Notes: generated by a model not told the origin, from the letters alone. A stretch of 64,000 nucleotides of DNA from Flavobacterium aquatile LMG 4008 = ATCC 11947 (GCF_000757385.1 NZ_JRHH01000003.1:310001-374000); one strand, 5' to 3'. Shown: positions 54,958 to 63,904, counted from the first letter of the stretch. Translations and numbers: made by a program.

Positions 54958-56355
54958 TTAAATCAGTTGGTATTCAGGCGTTTTTGTAATGTAATTGAAT
55001 AATCTTAAAACGGCATAATTTGCATTTTCGCTTTTCGGATCAAAATCATATTTTAATAGGTTTTCCATGTCTTTTTGCATGGTTTCATCTACTTTAAATA
55101 GCAATCTGTTGGACAATTCCGTAATTATTTGTTTGTTATTTCCATTTTTATCAAAATCAATTTGGACGTTAATTTTCTCCAATTTAATTTCAGGTTCTTC
55201 ACCTTCTTCTGGCATTTTTTCAAATACTTTTCTGCTGATGTTACGTCCATTGCAAAGTAAATCACTAGCATTATTTCTTTGTAAGTAAATTTGTGAAGTT
55301 AGCCAAGAATTTCCGCCATCCCAACCTTTTACATTGGGTTGATTGAATAAATCCATACCTTGCTGTTTTAAGAAAAAAGGAATCAAAGTAGTATTAGAGT
55401 TTGCAATATTTAATTCATCTGTTAGTTGAAATAAATAAGTTAACGGATCTTTTATTTTACTTCCAGAATTCTCTTTTGCATATTCTTCCGTAAAAATTTT
55501 GGTCAGCAATGGCTTGATTTCGAAGTTCATTTTTCTGAAATAATCACCATAATAAATTACCAGATTTTCTGATGGATTGTCGTAAATAAACCATTTTAAT
55601 ATTTTTCTTGTAATTAAATAAGGCGTATTTTTTTGTTCGAATATGATGTCAACTAAATCATCTGCTTTAAAATTTCCTTGTTTTCCAAAATAGGTTTTTG
55701 TCGAATTATCTTCTAATAATCTTCTGTAAACGGCGCTTTCTTCCCCAAGATTTAATCCGGCTAATGCTTTTGCACCTTCTTTAATATCGTTTTCAGTATA
55801 ATTTCCAATTCCGATGGTGAAAAGTTCTAATAATTCTCTACTTAAATTTTCATTGATTTTATCTTTTCGATTGTCAACATTATCTAAATAACGAACCATT
55901 GCATTCGATTTTACAATCATCTTCGTTAGCTCTTTGAAATTTCCAAAGGCATTTTCACGCAAAATCATATTGTGTTGGTAAATCCAATAAGTAGATTTTA
56001 CTTTTTGAGAAGTCGCGACAAAATGATTGTGCCAAAAGCAGGTCATTTTTTCTCTCAACGGATATTTTTCGGTAAGAAATTTATCAATCCACCATTTTTT
56101 TAGTTCGGTTGCATTTTTAATTTGCTTCTTGATGACTTTCTTTTGATCATCAGCAGAACCATTTTTAATTGATTGTCGGTATTCTCTAAGTTCGGCGATA
56201 GTTTTGGGTTCATCCTCAAGAAAATTTGGAAGCGTTTTATCAAAAGTTGTAGCGAATGATTTATTTAGGAATTTTTCAAATCCAATTTCCTCAATAAGTT
56301 GCGCTTGTTTTCCCGAAAAACCTAGTCGTAGTGACCACAGATTGCTTTTGTTCAT
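54958..56355 (-). CDS. DUF1800-domain protein
   Basis: The protein (465 residues from the ATG at 56355; the frame extends to a TTG at 56361) has DUF1800 features: REKMTCFWHNHFVATSQK, SRELLELFTIGIGNYTENDI, and VKGWDGGNSWLTSQIYLQR near the C-terminus. It is a mostly helical protein and starts MNKSNLWSLRLGFSG without a recognisable signal peptide. DUF1800 and DUF1501 proteins occur as a pair; they may work together on a surface or secreted target. It lies 10 bases upstream of the DUF1501 gene on the minus strand and is divergent from the L,D-transpeptidase-like gene. Function unknown. Confidence 0.86.
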   Translation of the reverse strand: MNKSNLWSLRLGFSGKQAQLIEEIGFEKFLNKSFATTFDKTLPNFLEDEPKTIAELREYRQSIKNGSADDQKKVIKKQIKNATELKKWWIDKFLTEKYPLREKMTCFWHNHFVATSQKVKSTYWIYQHNMILRENAFGNFKELTKMIVKSNAMVRYLDNVDNRKDKINENLSRELLELFTIGIGNYTENDIKEGAKALAGLNLGEESAVYRRLLEDNSTKTYFGKQGNFKADDLVDIIFEQKNTPYLITRKILKWFIYDNPSENLVIYYGDYFRKMNFEIKPLLTKIFTEEYAKENSGSKIKDPLTYLFQLTDELNIANSNTTLIPFFLKQQGMDLFNQPNVKGWDGGNSWLTSQIYLQRNNASDLLCNGRNISRKVFEKMPEEGEEPEIKLEKINVQIDFDKNGNNKQIITELSNRLLFKVDETMQKDMENLLKYDFDPKSENANYAVLRLFNYITKTPEYQLI

Positions 56356-56455
56356 AACCAATGATTTGAATTATAAATTTAGACTTTATTTAACAAGAAA
56401 GGTTTAAATATAATTCAAATTTTAACGTTGAATAATGATAAAAATACTCCATAAT

Positions 56456-57049
56456 ATGAAAAATAGTTTACTTGTTTTATTCTTGAGTTTTATTTGTTGT
56501 AACAATACCAAAGTTGAAACTCCAATCAAAGATTACAGTTCAAATAATGCAGTAGCATTAGAGTATTGCAAGAAAAATGAATTTAATGAAGACTATTATT
56601 TTCTAGTGGATTTAAGTATTCATCCAGGAAAAAATCGATTTTTCATTCATGATTTTAAGGAAAATAAAGTTTCAGATAAAAATCTAGTTACTCATGGAAG
56701 CTGTGATCAATTGGAAGAAAATCCAGACAAATGGGAAAAAGTAAAATACAGTAATACAGTTGATAGTCATTGTTCGATGAAAGGAAAATATAAAATAGGA
56801 AAACGTGATTACAGCTCTTGGGGAATAAATGTGAAGTATTGGTTGCACGGATTAGAGAAAACCAATGAAAATGCTGTTAAAAGAGTGGTAGTTTTACACT
56901 CGTGGGATGCTGTTTCAAATGGAGAGATTTATCCGAAAGTGTCGCCTTTAAGTTGGGGTTGTCCTGCAGTTTCTAATGCATTTATGAGAAAACTAGACGC
57001 CAAATTAAAACTTACCAAAAAGCCAGTATTACTTTGGATAATTGAATAA
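56456..57049 (+). CDS. Murein L,D-transpeptidase catalytic-domain protein (YkuD_2-like)
   Basis: The protein (197 residues from the ATG at 56456; an in-frame ATG also exists at 56435) has a short exported N-terminus MKNSLLVLFLSFICC, a DSHCSMKGKYKIGKR strand, VVLHSWDAVS with a His, and PLSWGCPAVSNAFM with the catalytic Cys. This is the pattern of the PF13645-type L,D-transpeptidase domain, which cross-links peptidoglycan or attaches proteins in the periplasm. The exact start is uncertain. It reads on the + strand, divergent from DUF1800, and ends at a shared hairpin. Confidence 0.85.
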   Translation: MKNSLLVLFLSFICCNNTKVETPIKDYSSNNAVALEYCKKNEFNEDYYFLVDLSIHPGKNRFFIHDFKENKVSDKNLVTHGSCDQLEENPDKWEKVKYSNTVDSHCSMKGKYKIGKRDYSSWGINVKYWLHGLEKTNENAVKRVVVLHSWDAVSNGEIYPKVSPLSWGCPAVSNAFMRKLDAKLKLTKKPVLLWIIE

Positions 57050-57082
57050 AAAAATCCCACAGCCTTTAATAACTATGGGATT
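57046..57082 (-). terminator. Intrinsic terminator of the WR-rich exported protein gene
   Basis: AATCCCACAG (57053-57062) and CTATGGGATT (57073-57082) form a 10-base stem with one C-A mismatch. On the minus strand it is followed by a T-run (A's 57046-57054). It sits in the narrow gap between convergent genes and could also act for the + strand gene. Confidence 0.7.
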
Positions 57083-57108
57083 CACTCCAATTTAATATTC
57101 GTAACCTT

Positions 57109-57933
57109 TTATCTTCTATTTCTTACTTTTACTCTATTTGGACGTTTTTTTACTTTGACAGCTTTCACAGTTCCATTATTGTTTTTTCTAACTACTGTTG
57201 TGCCACGACGATTATGAACTATAACTGTTGAGGAATTTCTTCTTGGAGAATATACTTTTCTCGCTACAACAACGCGGTTTACATTCGTTCTGTGGTAGTA
57301 AACTCTATGTGGTGCACATCTTGTGTAAAAAACTTTGTATCGATAGGGTTTCCAAGGTTTCCACCAACGCGGATAAACATTCCAACGCCAAGGTGAACGC
57401 CAAACTACATATCCAGGTGAATAAATATAGCGAACGCTTGGCCAAAACCAAACATTAATAATAATTGGTGTAGTAGTGATTTCAAAATTATTCGGACCTT
57501 TAGATTTTACCGCCTTTTCATCAATGTCTAATGGTTCAACTATGGTATTTACTGCATACAATTCCTCGTCTCCAATGATTTGTAATTGCGCTTGTTCATT
57601 ACCGGTTTTTTCTATTCCAATAGTAGCAATGTCTTGTTTTTCAGTTTCATTTATATAGGAACTTAAAACGATGACGTGAGTTTCACCATCTTTAATATCT
57701 TCTACTGTAACATAATCAATTTCGCCATCGCCATTGAGATCAATATTATTTACATTATTGTTCTCTTCGTTGATTGCTTTTTCAAAATCTTCAAGGGATT
57801 TGGCATTTTTAAATAGTGCCAATGCGCCTTCTAAACTAAAATTATCGCCAGTATTTTCTGGACGATCATCTTCTTGACCAATTACTGTTGTTATTGATAA
57901 AACAGCAAGCATTAAAGTGAGTGTTTTTTTCAT
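57109..57933 (-). CDS. Exported protein with EF-hand-like loop and Trp/Arg-rich basic C-terminus
   Basis: The protein (274 residues from the ATG at 57933; the frame extends to a TTG at 57960) has a signal peptide (about residues 1-20). An EF-hand/dockerin-like loop (DLNGDGEIDYV, near residue 65) suggests calcium binding. From about residue 161 the sequence is rich in Trp, Arg and Tyr (VWFWPSVRYIY, then repeated W-R-x-P), followed by a strongly basic tail to the end. I do not recognise the family. It could be an outer-surface protein that binds polyanions or the wall. It lies on the minus strand beside a DUF2721 gene 44 bases upstream. Confidence 0.7.
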   Translation of the reverse strand: MKKTLTLMLAVLSITTVIGQEDDRPENTGDNFSLEGALALFKNAKSLEDFEKAINEENNNVNNIDLNGDGEIDYVTVEDIKDGETHVIVLSSYINETEKQDIATIGIEKTGNEQAQLQIIGDEELYAVNTIVEPLDIDEKAVKSKGPNNFEITTTPIIINVWFWPSVRYIYSPGYVVWRSPWRWNVYPRWWKPWKPYRYKVFYTRCAPHRVYYHRTNVNRVVVARKVYSPRRNSSTVIVHNRRGTTVVRKNNNGTVKAVKVKKRPNRVKVRNRR

Positions 57934-57977
57934 AATAAAATAAGTTTTCTTATAAGACAATGAAAGATATAAATGGT

Positions 57978-58382
57978 TTAATTTGTTTTATCTTTTTCAA
58001 TTAAATCACTTAAATGAACGCGTAAGGCGTTTACAGAAATGCTAATTTCCCAGAAAGAAATTCCCAACGAAGCTAATAAGCACAGCATACTTGCGCCAAA
58101 AATATAGATACCAATAAGTTGCCATTCGACAAATAAAACCAACATTCCAAAAACAGAAAGAAACAAACTCAATACACCAAATAGTTGCATATATCGAATT
58201 AAAGTCAGCCGTAAATTAAGGTTTTTAATTTCTATTAAAATGCTTTTATTGTGTTCCATATCGTAGGTTTTTTTAAGTCCGCGCACGATTTGTGCAATAG
58301 TTAAAAACCTATTGGTGTAGGCTAACAAAATTAGAGATGTCGCTGAGAATAGTAAAGCAGGTGTTTCTATATTTAATGTCAT
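57978..58382 (-). CDS. DUF2721-family membrane protein
   Basis: The 134-residue protein has three hydrophobic segments and starts MTLNIETPALLFSATSLILL, the DUF2721 pattern, with RFLTIAQIVRGLKK and a central RLTLIRYMQLFGVLSLFLS segment. It is an inner-membrane protein of unknown function. It lies on the minus strand between the S9 peptidase terminator and the WR-rich gene. Confidence 0.85.
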   Translation of the reverse strand: MTLNIETPALLFSATSLILLAYTNRFLTIAQIVRGLKKTYDMEHNKSILIEIKNLNLRLTLIRYMQLFGVLSLFLSVFGMLVLFVEWQLIGIYIFGASMLCLLASLGISFWEISISVNALRVHLSDLIEKDKTN

Positions 58383-58407
58383 ATAAAGTTGTATTAAGCA
58401 TTTTTTG

Positions 58408-58449
58408 ATCTAAAAAACCTGCAAATTTTCACTTGCAGGTTTTTTAGAT
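58408..58449 (-). terminator. Long intrinsic terminator of the S9A peptidase gene
   Basis: ATCTAAAAAACCTGCAA (58408-58424) pairs perfectly with TTGCAGGTTTTTTAGAT (58433-58449) around an 8-base loop, giving a 17-base stem. On the minus strand the stem is flanked by T-runs. It lies 10 to 51 bases past the peptidase stop. A near-copy occurs upstream of the same gene (60566-60600). Confidence 0.9.
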
Positions 58450-58458
58450 TTTTTTAGA

Positions 58459-60531
58459 TTATGATTTTAATTTCATCCATAAATAGGAAAAGTACAAAGC
58501 GTTGAATTTGGCTCTTTGTTCGTTGGTTGATGAACCTCCATGTCCACCTTCGGTATTTTCGTAATAATAGATTTTGTGTCCCATATCTAGCATTTTTGCA
58601 GCCATTTTTCTGGCATGTCCAGGATGCACACGATCATCTCTTGTTGATGTCATAAAAAATACTTCGGGATATTTTGTGTCTTTTTTTAAGTTTTGGTATG
58701 GAGAATATTTTTTTATAAAATCCCAATCGCTCGTATCTGGATTTCCGTATTCACCCATCCAACTTGCTCCAGCTAATAATTTATTGTAGCGTTGCATGTC
58801 TAATAATGGAACTTGACAAACTACCGCATTGTATAAATCTGGACGTTGTGTGAAGGCAACTCCCATTAATAGTCCGCCATTGCTTCCTCCCATAATTCCG
58901 AGATGTTGGCTTGATGTAATTTTTTTTGCAATTAAATCTTCGGCAATTCCATGAAAATCATTGTAGATATTTTGTCGTTTTTCTTTCAAACCTGCTTGGT
59001 GCCATTTTGGACCAAATTCTCCGCCACCTCGAATATTTGCCAATACATAAACGCCACCTTTATCAAGCCAAGATTGTCCAATTCCACCAGAATACGATGG
59101 TTGCATTGAAACTTCAAATCCTCCGTAAGCATATAATAATGTTGGATTTGTACCGTCATACTTAATGTCTTTTGAGGCAATTACAAAATAAGGAATCATT
59201 TCACCATCTTTCGACTTCATCTTATATTGATCTACTTTGTATTTGCTACCATCGAAATAATTTGAAAGTGACTTTACTTTTTGAACAGTATTATTTTTTG
59301 CATTGGCGCTAAATAAAGATGTCGGAGTTAGAAAATTTTGATAATTGAAATAGTAATCATCACTAAATTCATCGGTTGCTGTGATTCCGATAGTTCCGAA
59401 ATCTGGAGCATCAATTTTTGTTTTTGTCCATTGTCCATTTGCGAAAGCACACGAATAAAGTTCGTTTTTTACATTGTTTAAAATATTCAACAACAATAAA
59501 TTTTTAGTACTTGAAATTTCGTCAATGCTACTGTAAGTGTCTGGTTCGTAAACTAGTTGAAGCTCTTTTTTTCCTTCAAGAAGTGCTGTGAAATTGGCAC
59601 TAATTGCCGAACCTTGCTTGTAGGTTTTGCCATTTACAGTCCAATCTGATTTTAACTTTACTATCAATTGATTATTTAAAATGGTATTGATGTTTGCGTC
59701 TTCCGGAAGGTCTAATTTTATAAGTTTATCGTTGAGGTAAACAAATGTTTTAGATGAATAAAAGGTCTCACCTTTTCCAATCATAAGATAACTTTTATCA
59801 CCATCACGCATCAAGTAACCTGAGTCAGAAACATCGGTGGGATCGCCTTCATAAATAGTTACTGCATTTGATAAAGGTGTTGCTCTTTTCCAAAGTTTTA
59901 CAACTCTAGGATATCCCGAAGTAGTCATGCTTTTATCACCATAATTAGTGCCAACAATAACTGTATTTTCATCAAGATAACTTATATTAGTTTTAGATTC
60001 TGGCAAAGTAAATCCATTTGGCATGAATTTTTTAGTTGTGGCATCATATTCTTTTACAACAACAGCATCGCCGCCACCTTTAGAAAGATAAACTAAAAAC
60101 TTATTGTATTTGGGATACAAACCTTGTGCACCCTTAAATACCCATTTGGTTCGTTCTTCTTTGCTTAATGCATCAATGTCTAAAAGTGTTTCCCACACTG
60201 GATTTTTTGTGTTATAACTAGCTTTAGTAGTTCTTCTCCAAATTCCTCTCACGTGGTTCTTGTCTTGCCAAAAGTTATATATTAAATCTCCGTAAATTCC
60301 TGGATAAGCAATTTTATCAGTATCATTTAAAATGGTTAGATTTTTATCGTAAATCTCTTGATATTCTTTTTGTTTTGTTAAAACATCGAGCGTTGCATTA
60401 TTTTTTTGTTCTACAAAATCTAGTGCTTTTTTTCCATCAACTTCTTCAAGCCATAAATAGGAATCTTCTTGTGCCATTAAATTGAAAATATTAGTGAGCA
60501 GTAATAAGGTTATTAGAATACGATTTTTCAT
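58459..60531 (-). CDS. Prolyl oligopeptidase-family serine peptidase (S9A)
   Basis: The 690-residue protein has a signal peptide (about residues 1-20), a beta-propeller-like N-terminal domain and an alpha/beta hydrolase catalytic domain. The nucleophile is in GGSNGG (Ser at about 550), the Asp in STRDDRVHP (about 632) and the His in GGHGG (about 664). This is the triad and length of S9A prolyl oligopeptidases, which cut short peptides after proline; the propeller limits access to peptides. The signal peptide places it in the periplasm. It stands alone between two almost identical hairpins. Confidence 0.92.
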   Translation of the reverse strand: MKNRILITLLLLTNIFNLMAQEDSYLWLEEVDGKKALDFVEQKNNATLDVLTKQKEYQEIYDKNLTILNDTDKIAYPGIYGDLIYNFWQDKNHVRGIWRRTTKASYNTKNPVWETLLDIDALSKEERTKWVFKGAQGLYPKYNKFLVYLSKGGGDAVVVKEYDATTKKFMPNGFTLPESKTNISYLDENTVIVGTNYGDKSMTTSGYPRVVKLWKRATPLSNAVTIYEGDPTDVSDSGYLMRDGDKSYLMIGKGETFYSSKTFVYLNDKLIKLDLPEDANINTILNNQLIVKLKSDWTVNGKTYKQGSAISANFTALLEGKKELQLVYEPDTYSSIDEISSTKNLLLLNILNNVKNELYSCAFANGQWTKTKIDAPDFGTIGITATDEFSDDYYFNYQNFLTPTSLFSANAKNNTVQKVKSLSNYFDGSKYKVDQYKMKSKDGEMIPYFVIASKDIKYDGTNPTLLYAYGGFEVSMQPSYSGGIGQSWLDKGGVYVLANIRGGGEFGPKWHQAGLKEKRQNIYNDFHGIAEDLIAKKITSSQHLGIMGGSNGGLLMGVAFTQRPDLYNAVVCQVPLLDMQRYNKLLAGASWMGEYGNPDTSDWDFIKKYSPYQNLKKDTKYPEVFFMTSTRDDRVHPGHARKMAAKMLDMGHKIYYYENTEGGHGGSSTNEQRAKFNALYFSYLWMKLKS

Positions 60532-60557
60532 ATAAACTAGTATTAAATATTGGATAT

Positions 60558-60565
60558 CAAATGTA
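60558..60565 (-). promoter_or_regulatory. Candidate -7 element (TAnnTTTG) for S9A peptidase
   Basis: On the minus strand, TACATTTG (plus-strand CAAATGTA) matches the Bacteroidota -7 consensus 26 bases before the peptidase ATG. No clear -33 box is seen at the right distance. Confidence 0.4.
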
Positions 60566-60600
60566 ATAAAAAAACCTGCAAGTTTTCACTCACAGGTTTA
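60566..60600 (-). terminator. Intrinsic terminator of htpG
   Basis: AAACCTG (60572-60578) and CAGGTTT (60593-60599) form a 7-base stem with a 14-base loop. On the minus strand it is followed by a T-run (A's 60566-60574). It lies about 30 bases past the htpG stop and largely repeats the sequence at 58413-58443. Confidence 0.75.
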
Positions 60601-60631
60601 AATCTTCCATCTTCAAACTTTCGTCTTCCGA

Positions 60632-62518
60632 CTATTTTATTAACTCAAAACTTCTTTTTACGAAAGCGGTTAGTTCTTCTCCTTTTAAAAGTCCTTGCGA
60701 AATTTTGGCTAAATCTAACGCTTGTTTTACCAAACTTTTTTGAACTGATTTGTCAGATGTATTTAAGATTGTTGTAGCTAATTCTGAATTAGTGTTTACC
60801 ACTAAATTGTACATTTCTGGGAAATTACCCATTCCGAACATTCCGCCACCGCCAGATTGACTCATTTCTTTCATTCTTCGCATGAATTCTGGTTGCGTAA
60901 TTAAGAATGGCGCAGCATTGCTATCCATTGGTTCTAATTGCACAGAATAATTGGTTTTTGGAACAATTTCTTCTAAAACTGTTTTTAGATTTCCTTGCTC
61001 ATCTTCCGATAATTTAGAAATTTGAGTTTCTTCTTTCTGAATTAATTTTTCGATAGAATCACCATCGACACGAACGAAAGTTAGGTTTTCATTATCTGAT
61101 TCTAATTTCTGAATTAAATGCGATATAATTGGTGAATCCAATAGTAATACTTCGTATCCTTTATCTTTTGCAGCAGCGATATAACTGTGTTGTGCATCTT
61201 TGTTAGAAGCATAAAGTATTACTAGTTTTCCGTTTTTATCGGTTTGATTTGTCGTTAAAGCTTCTTTCAATTCTGATAACGTATAGTATTTGTCATCAAC
61301 TGTTGGATACAAAACAAAATCGCCTGATTTTTCGTAGAATTTAGGTTCCGATAACATTCCGTATTCAAGAACAATTTTGATGTCGTTCCATTTTTTCTCA
61401 AAATCTTCGCGGTTTTCATTAAACAAACCTTTAAGTTTGTCGGCAACTTTTCTAGTGATGTAGTTAGAAATTTTCTTTACATTACTATCGGCTTGCAATC
61501 CAGAACGCGAAACATTCAATGGAATATCTGGTGAATCAATTACACCTTTTAACATTCCTAAAAATTCGGGAACAATTCCTTCTACATTATCAGTTACAAA
61601 AACTTGATTCTGATACATTTGAATTTTGTCTTTTTGCAACTGTAAATCGGCACTCATTTTCGGAAAATACAAAATACCAGTTAAATTAAACGGATAATCT
61701 ACATTTAAATGAATATTGAACAACGGATCTTCAAATTGCATTGGATACAATTCGCGATAAAATGATTTGTAATCTTCATCAGATAAATCCGTTGGTTGTT
61801 TAGTCCATGCTGGAGTTGGATTGTTGATGATGTTATCTACTTCAACTTCTTCTGGTTTAGCATCTTCTGCAGCATCTTCTGCCAATGGGAGTGCTTCTTT
61901 TCTAGTTCCAAATTTAATTGGAATAGGCATGAATTTGTTATATTTTGTAAGTAATTCTCTAATTTTAAATTCTTCTAAAAATTCTAATGAATCTTCAGCA
62001 ATGTGAAGAATAATTTCGGTACCACGTGAAGTTTTGTCAGAAGGTTCTAAAGTAAATTCTGGGCTTCCGTCGCATGTCCAATGTGCTGCTGGTTCGTCTT
62101 TGAATGATTTTGTTATGATTTCAACTTTTTCTGCAACCATAAACGCCGAGTAGAATCCTAATCCGAAATGACCGATAATTCCTGAATCTTTGGCAGAATC
62201 TTTATATTTTTCTAAAAATTCTTCAGCTCCAGAAAATGCAACTTGATTGATGTATTTTTCAACTTCGTCAGATGTCATTCCTAAACCTTGATCAATAATG
62301 TGAAGTTTTTTTCCTTCTTTATCGATTTTTACTTCAATTATTGGGTTGCCATATTCTACTTTGGCTTCACCAATACTTGTTAAATGTTTTAATTTTAAAG
62401 TTGCATCTGTTGCATTTGAAACCAACTCACGAAGAAAAATCTCGTGGTCATTGTAAAGAAATTTCTTAATTAAAGGGAAAATGTTTTCTACTGAAACATT
62501 AATTTTTCCTGTTGACAT
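60632..62518 (-). CDS. htpG: Molecular chaperone HtpG (Hsp90)
   Basis: The protein (628 residues from the ATG at 62518; the frame extends to a TTG at 62542) begins MSTGKINVSVENIFPLIKKF. It has the Hsp90 ATP-binding motifs NATDA, DQGLGM and GHFGLGFYSAFM. The middle domain has SRSGLQADSNVKKI and the C-terminal dimerisation part is present. There is a short acidic insertion (LAEDAAEDAKPEEVEVD) after the N-terminal domain. HtpG is an ATP-driven folding chaperone in the cytoplasm, active in heat stress. It is divergent from the lipocalin-like gene with a 174-base shared promoter region. Confidence 0.96.
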   Translation of the reverse strand: MSTGKINVSVENIFPLIKKFLYNDHEIFLRELVSNATDATLKLKHLTSIGEAKVEYGNPIIEVKIDKEGKKLHIIDQGLGMTSDEVEKYINQVAFSGAEEFLEKYKDSAKDSGIIGHFGLGFYSAFMVAEKVEIITKSFKDEPAAHWTCDGSPEFTLEPSDKTSRGTEIILHIAEDSLEFLEEFKIRELLTKYNKFMPIPIKFGTRKEALPLAEDAAEDAKPEEVEVDNIINNPTPAWTKQPTDLSDEDYKSFYRELYPMQFEDPLFNIHLNVDYPFNLTGILYFPKMSADLQLQKDKIQMYQNQVFVTDNVEGIVPEFLGMLKGVIDSPDIPLNVSRSGLQADSNVKKISNYITRKVADKLKGLFNENREDFEKKWNDIKIVLEYGMLSEPKFYEKSGDFVLYPTVDDKYYTLSELKEALTTNQTDKNGKLVILYASNKDAQHSYIAAAKDKGYEVLLLDSPIISHLIQKLESDNENLTFVRVDGDSIEKLIQKEETQISKLSEDEQGNLKTVLEEIVPKTNYSVQLEPMDSNAAPFLITQPEFMRRMKEMSQSGGGGMFGMGNFPEMYNLVVNTNSELATTILNTSDKSVQKSLVKQALDLAKISQGLLKGEELTAFVKRSFELIK

Positions 62519-62644
62519 ATTTTGAACTTTTAAGTTAAACAATTTTCAAGTAGTAGTCAAATTCAATACCAAAACTTCTTTTCTGACAAAATGACGTAGT
62601 AGTAATTCTACAATTTTTGAATATAATTGTATAAAAAGTTTCCG

Positions 62645-62664
62645 TAAATTTGCAACTATATTTG
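62645..62664 (+). promoter_or_regulatory. Two tandem -7-like elements for the lipocalin-OmpA operon
   Basis: TAAATTTG (62645-62652) and TATATTTG (62657-62664) both match TAnnTTTG, 41 and 29 bases upstream of the ATG. The upstream TTTG boxes are not at the ideal 19-base spacing (15 to 25 bases), so which is used is unclear. Confidence 0.45.
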
Positions 62665-62692
62665 TAGTATAAAATTCTAAAACTTAATTTAT

Positions 62693-63166
62693 ATGAAAAA
62701 AAGTATTTTTTTAATGTTGTTTTCAATATTTATTATGGGTTGTAAATCTAAAACACCTGTAACAAGTACTGTAGTTGACAACAAAACAGAGCGAGCAATT
62801 AAAGGTAATTACGTATTATCTTCTGTGAGTTATCCGGGTTCAGATTATATCAAGGTTTCATCATTTGATGTAGCCGATTCTAAATGTTTTGTGGGAAGTA
62901 AATGGAAATTTGTTTCTAACAATAACAAAGGAAATTTCGCATTGGACAATGCAAGTTGCACTAGTTTTGTATCAGATATTACTTGGTACATTAATAAAGA
63001 CGGTAAATTTGTAATGAAAATTCTTAACGATAGCAAATCGAAAAAATTAAAAGAAGGTTATATTTTGAGAGTTCAAAATGTAACAGAATCTTCATTTCAA
63101 TTGGTTGATTTAGGCGATGTAGGTGGAAAATCGATAGATATAGTTTATCAATTTCAAAGAAATTAA
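62693..63166 (+). CDS. Lipocalin-like lipoprotein
   Basis: The 157-residue protein has a lipoprotein signal peptide (MKKSIFLMLFSIFIMGC, Cys17). It then has IKGNYVLSSVSYPGSDYIKV, a C..S..W strand (KCFVGSKWKFVSNNNKGNFA) and YQFQRN at the end. The all-beta pattern with SKWKF resembles lipocalin-like domains. It would be attached to the outer membrane and might bind a small hydrophobic ligand. It lies 21 bases upstream of the OmpA-family gene and is probably in the same operon. Ligand unknown. Confidence 0.78.
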   Translation: MKKSIFLMLFSIFIMGCKSKTPVTSTVVDNKTERAIKGNYVLSSVSYPGSDYIKVSSFDVADSKCFVGSKWKFVSNNNKGNFALDNASCTSFVSDITWYINKDGKFVMKILNDSKSKKLKEGYILRVQNVTESSFQLVDLGDVGGKSIDIVYQFQRN

Positions 63167-63187
63167 TAATTTAAATAATAAATAGAT

Positions 63188-63883
63188 ATGAAAAAAGGTA
63201 CGATATATTTTTTAGTAAGTGTTTTTGCTTTCGGTACAGTTTTTACAAGTTGTGAGGCTGTAAAAAATACAAACAACACACAACGTGGTGCTGGAATTGG
63301 TGCTGTTGCCGGTGGAGTTCTGGGAGCAGTTCTAGGAAATAACCTTGGAAAAGGTGGTAACGGAGCAATGGGTGCCGTTCTTGGTGGCGTTATTGGTGGT
63401 GTTGCTGGTGGAGTAATTGGTAACAAAATGGATAAACAAGCGAGAGAAATTCAAACTGCTTTGCCTGGTGCACAAGTAGAGCGTGTTGGTGAAGGTATTC
63501 GTTTAGTACTGGGTGAAAACGCAGTACGTTTTGATACTAATAAATCTACGTTGACAACTGCTGCTAAAGCAAATTTAGATAAATTGGTTCCTGTATTTCA
63601 AAGTTATGCAGATACTGATATTGTAATTTATGGTTATACAGATATTACTGGAAAACCTGAATATAACTTGACTTTATCTGAGCAAAGAGCAGCTTCTGTA
63701 AAAGCCTATTTAGCTGGTAAAGGATTAAATACTTCACGTATTAATACAACTGGTTTAGGTATTGCAGATCCAATTGCAACTAACGATACTCCAGAAGGAA
63801 GAAGCCAAAACCGTCGTGTAGAATTTGCAATTACTGCAAATGCTAAAATGGTGGAAGAAGCTAAAAAAGAAGCAGGAAACTAA
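63188..63883 (+). CDS. OmpA-family lipoprotein with glycine-zipper region
   Basis: The 231-residue protein has a lipoprotein signal peptide (lipobox FTSC, about Cys22). A glycine-zipper follows from about residue 33 to 78 (GAGIGAVAGGVLGAVLG and repeats). The C-terminal OmpA domain has YGYTDITGKPEYNLTLSEQR and a late EGRSQNRRVEFAI. OmpA domains bind the peptidoglycan diaminopimelate; the glycine-rich part may insert in or contact the membrane. It links outer membrane to wall. A strong terminator follows. Confidence 0.93.
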   Translation: MKKGTIYFLVSVFAFGTVFTSCEAVKNTNNTQRGAGIGAVAGGVLGAVLGNNLGKGGNGAMGAVLGGVIGGVAGGVIGNKMDKQAREIQTALPGAQVERVGEGIRLVLGENAVRFDTNKSTLTTAAKANLDKLVPVFQSYADTDIVIYGYTDITGKPEYNLTLSEQRAASVKAYLAGKGLNTSRINTTGLGIADPIATNDTPEGRSQNRRVEFAITANAKMVEEAKKEAGN

Positions 63884-63904
63884 AGAAAATAGTTTACATA
63901 AATG

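Noticed and set aside
60632..62542. TTG start for htpG at 62542
   Set aside because: Hsp90 proteins of this group begin MSTGKINVSVE-like, which corresponds to the ATG at 62518.
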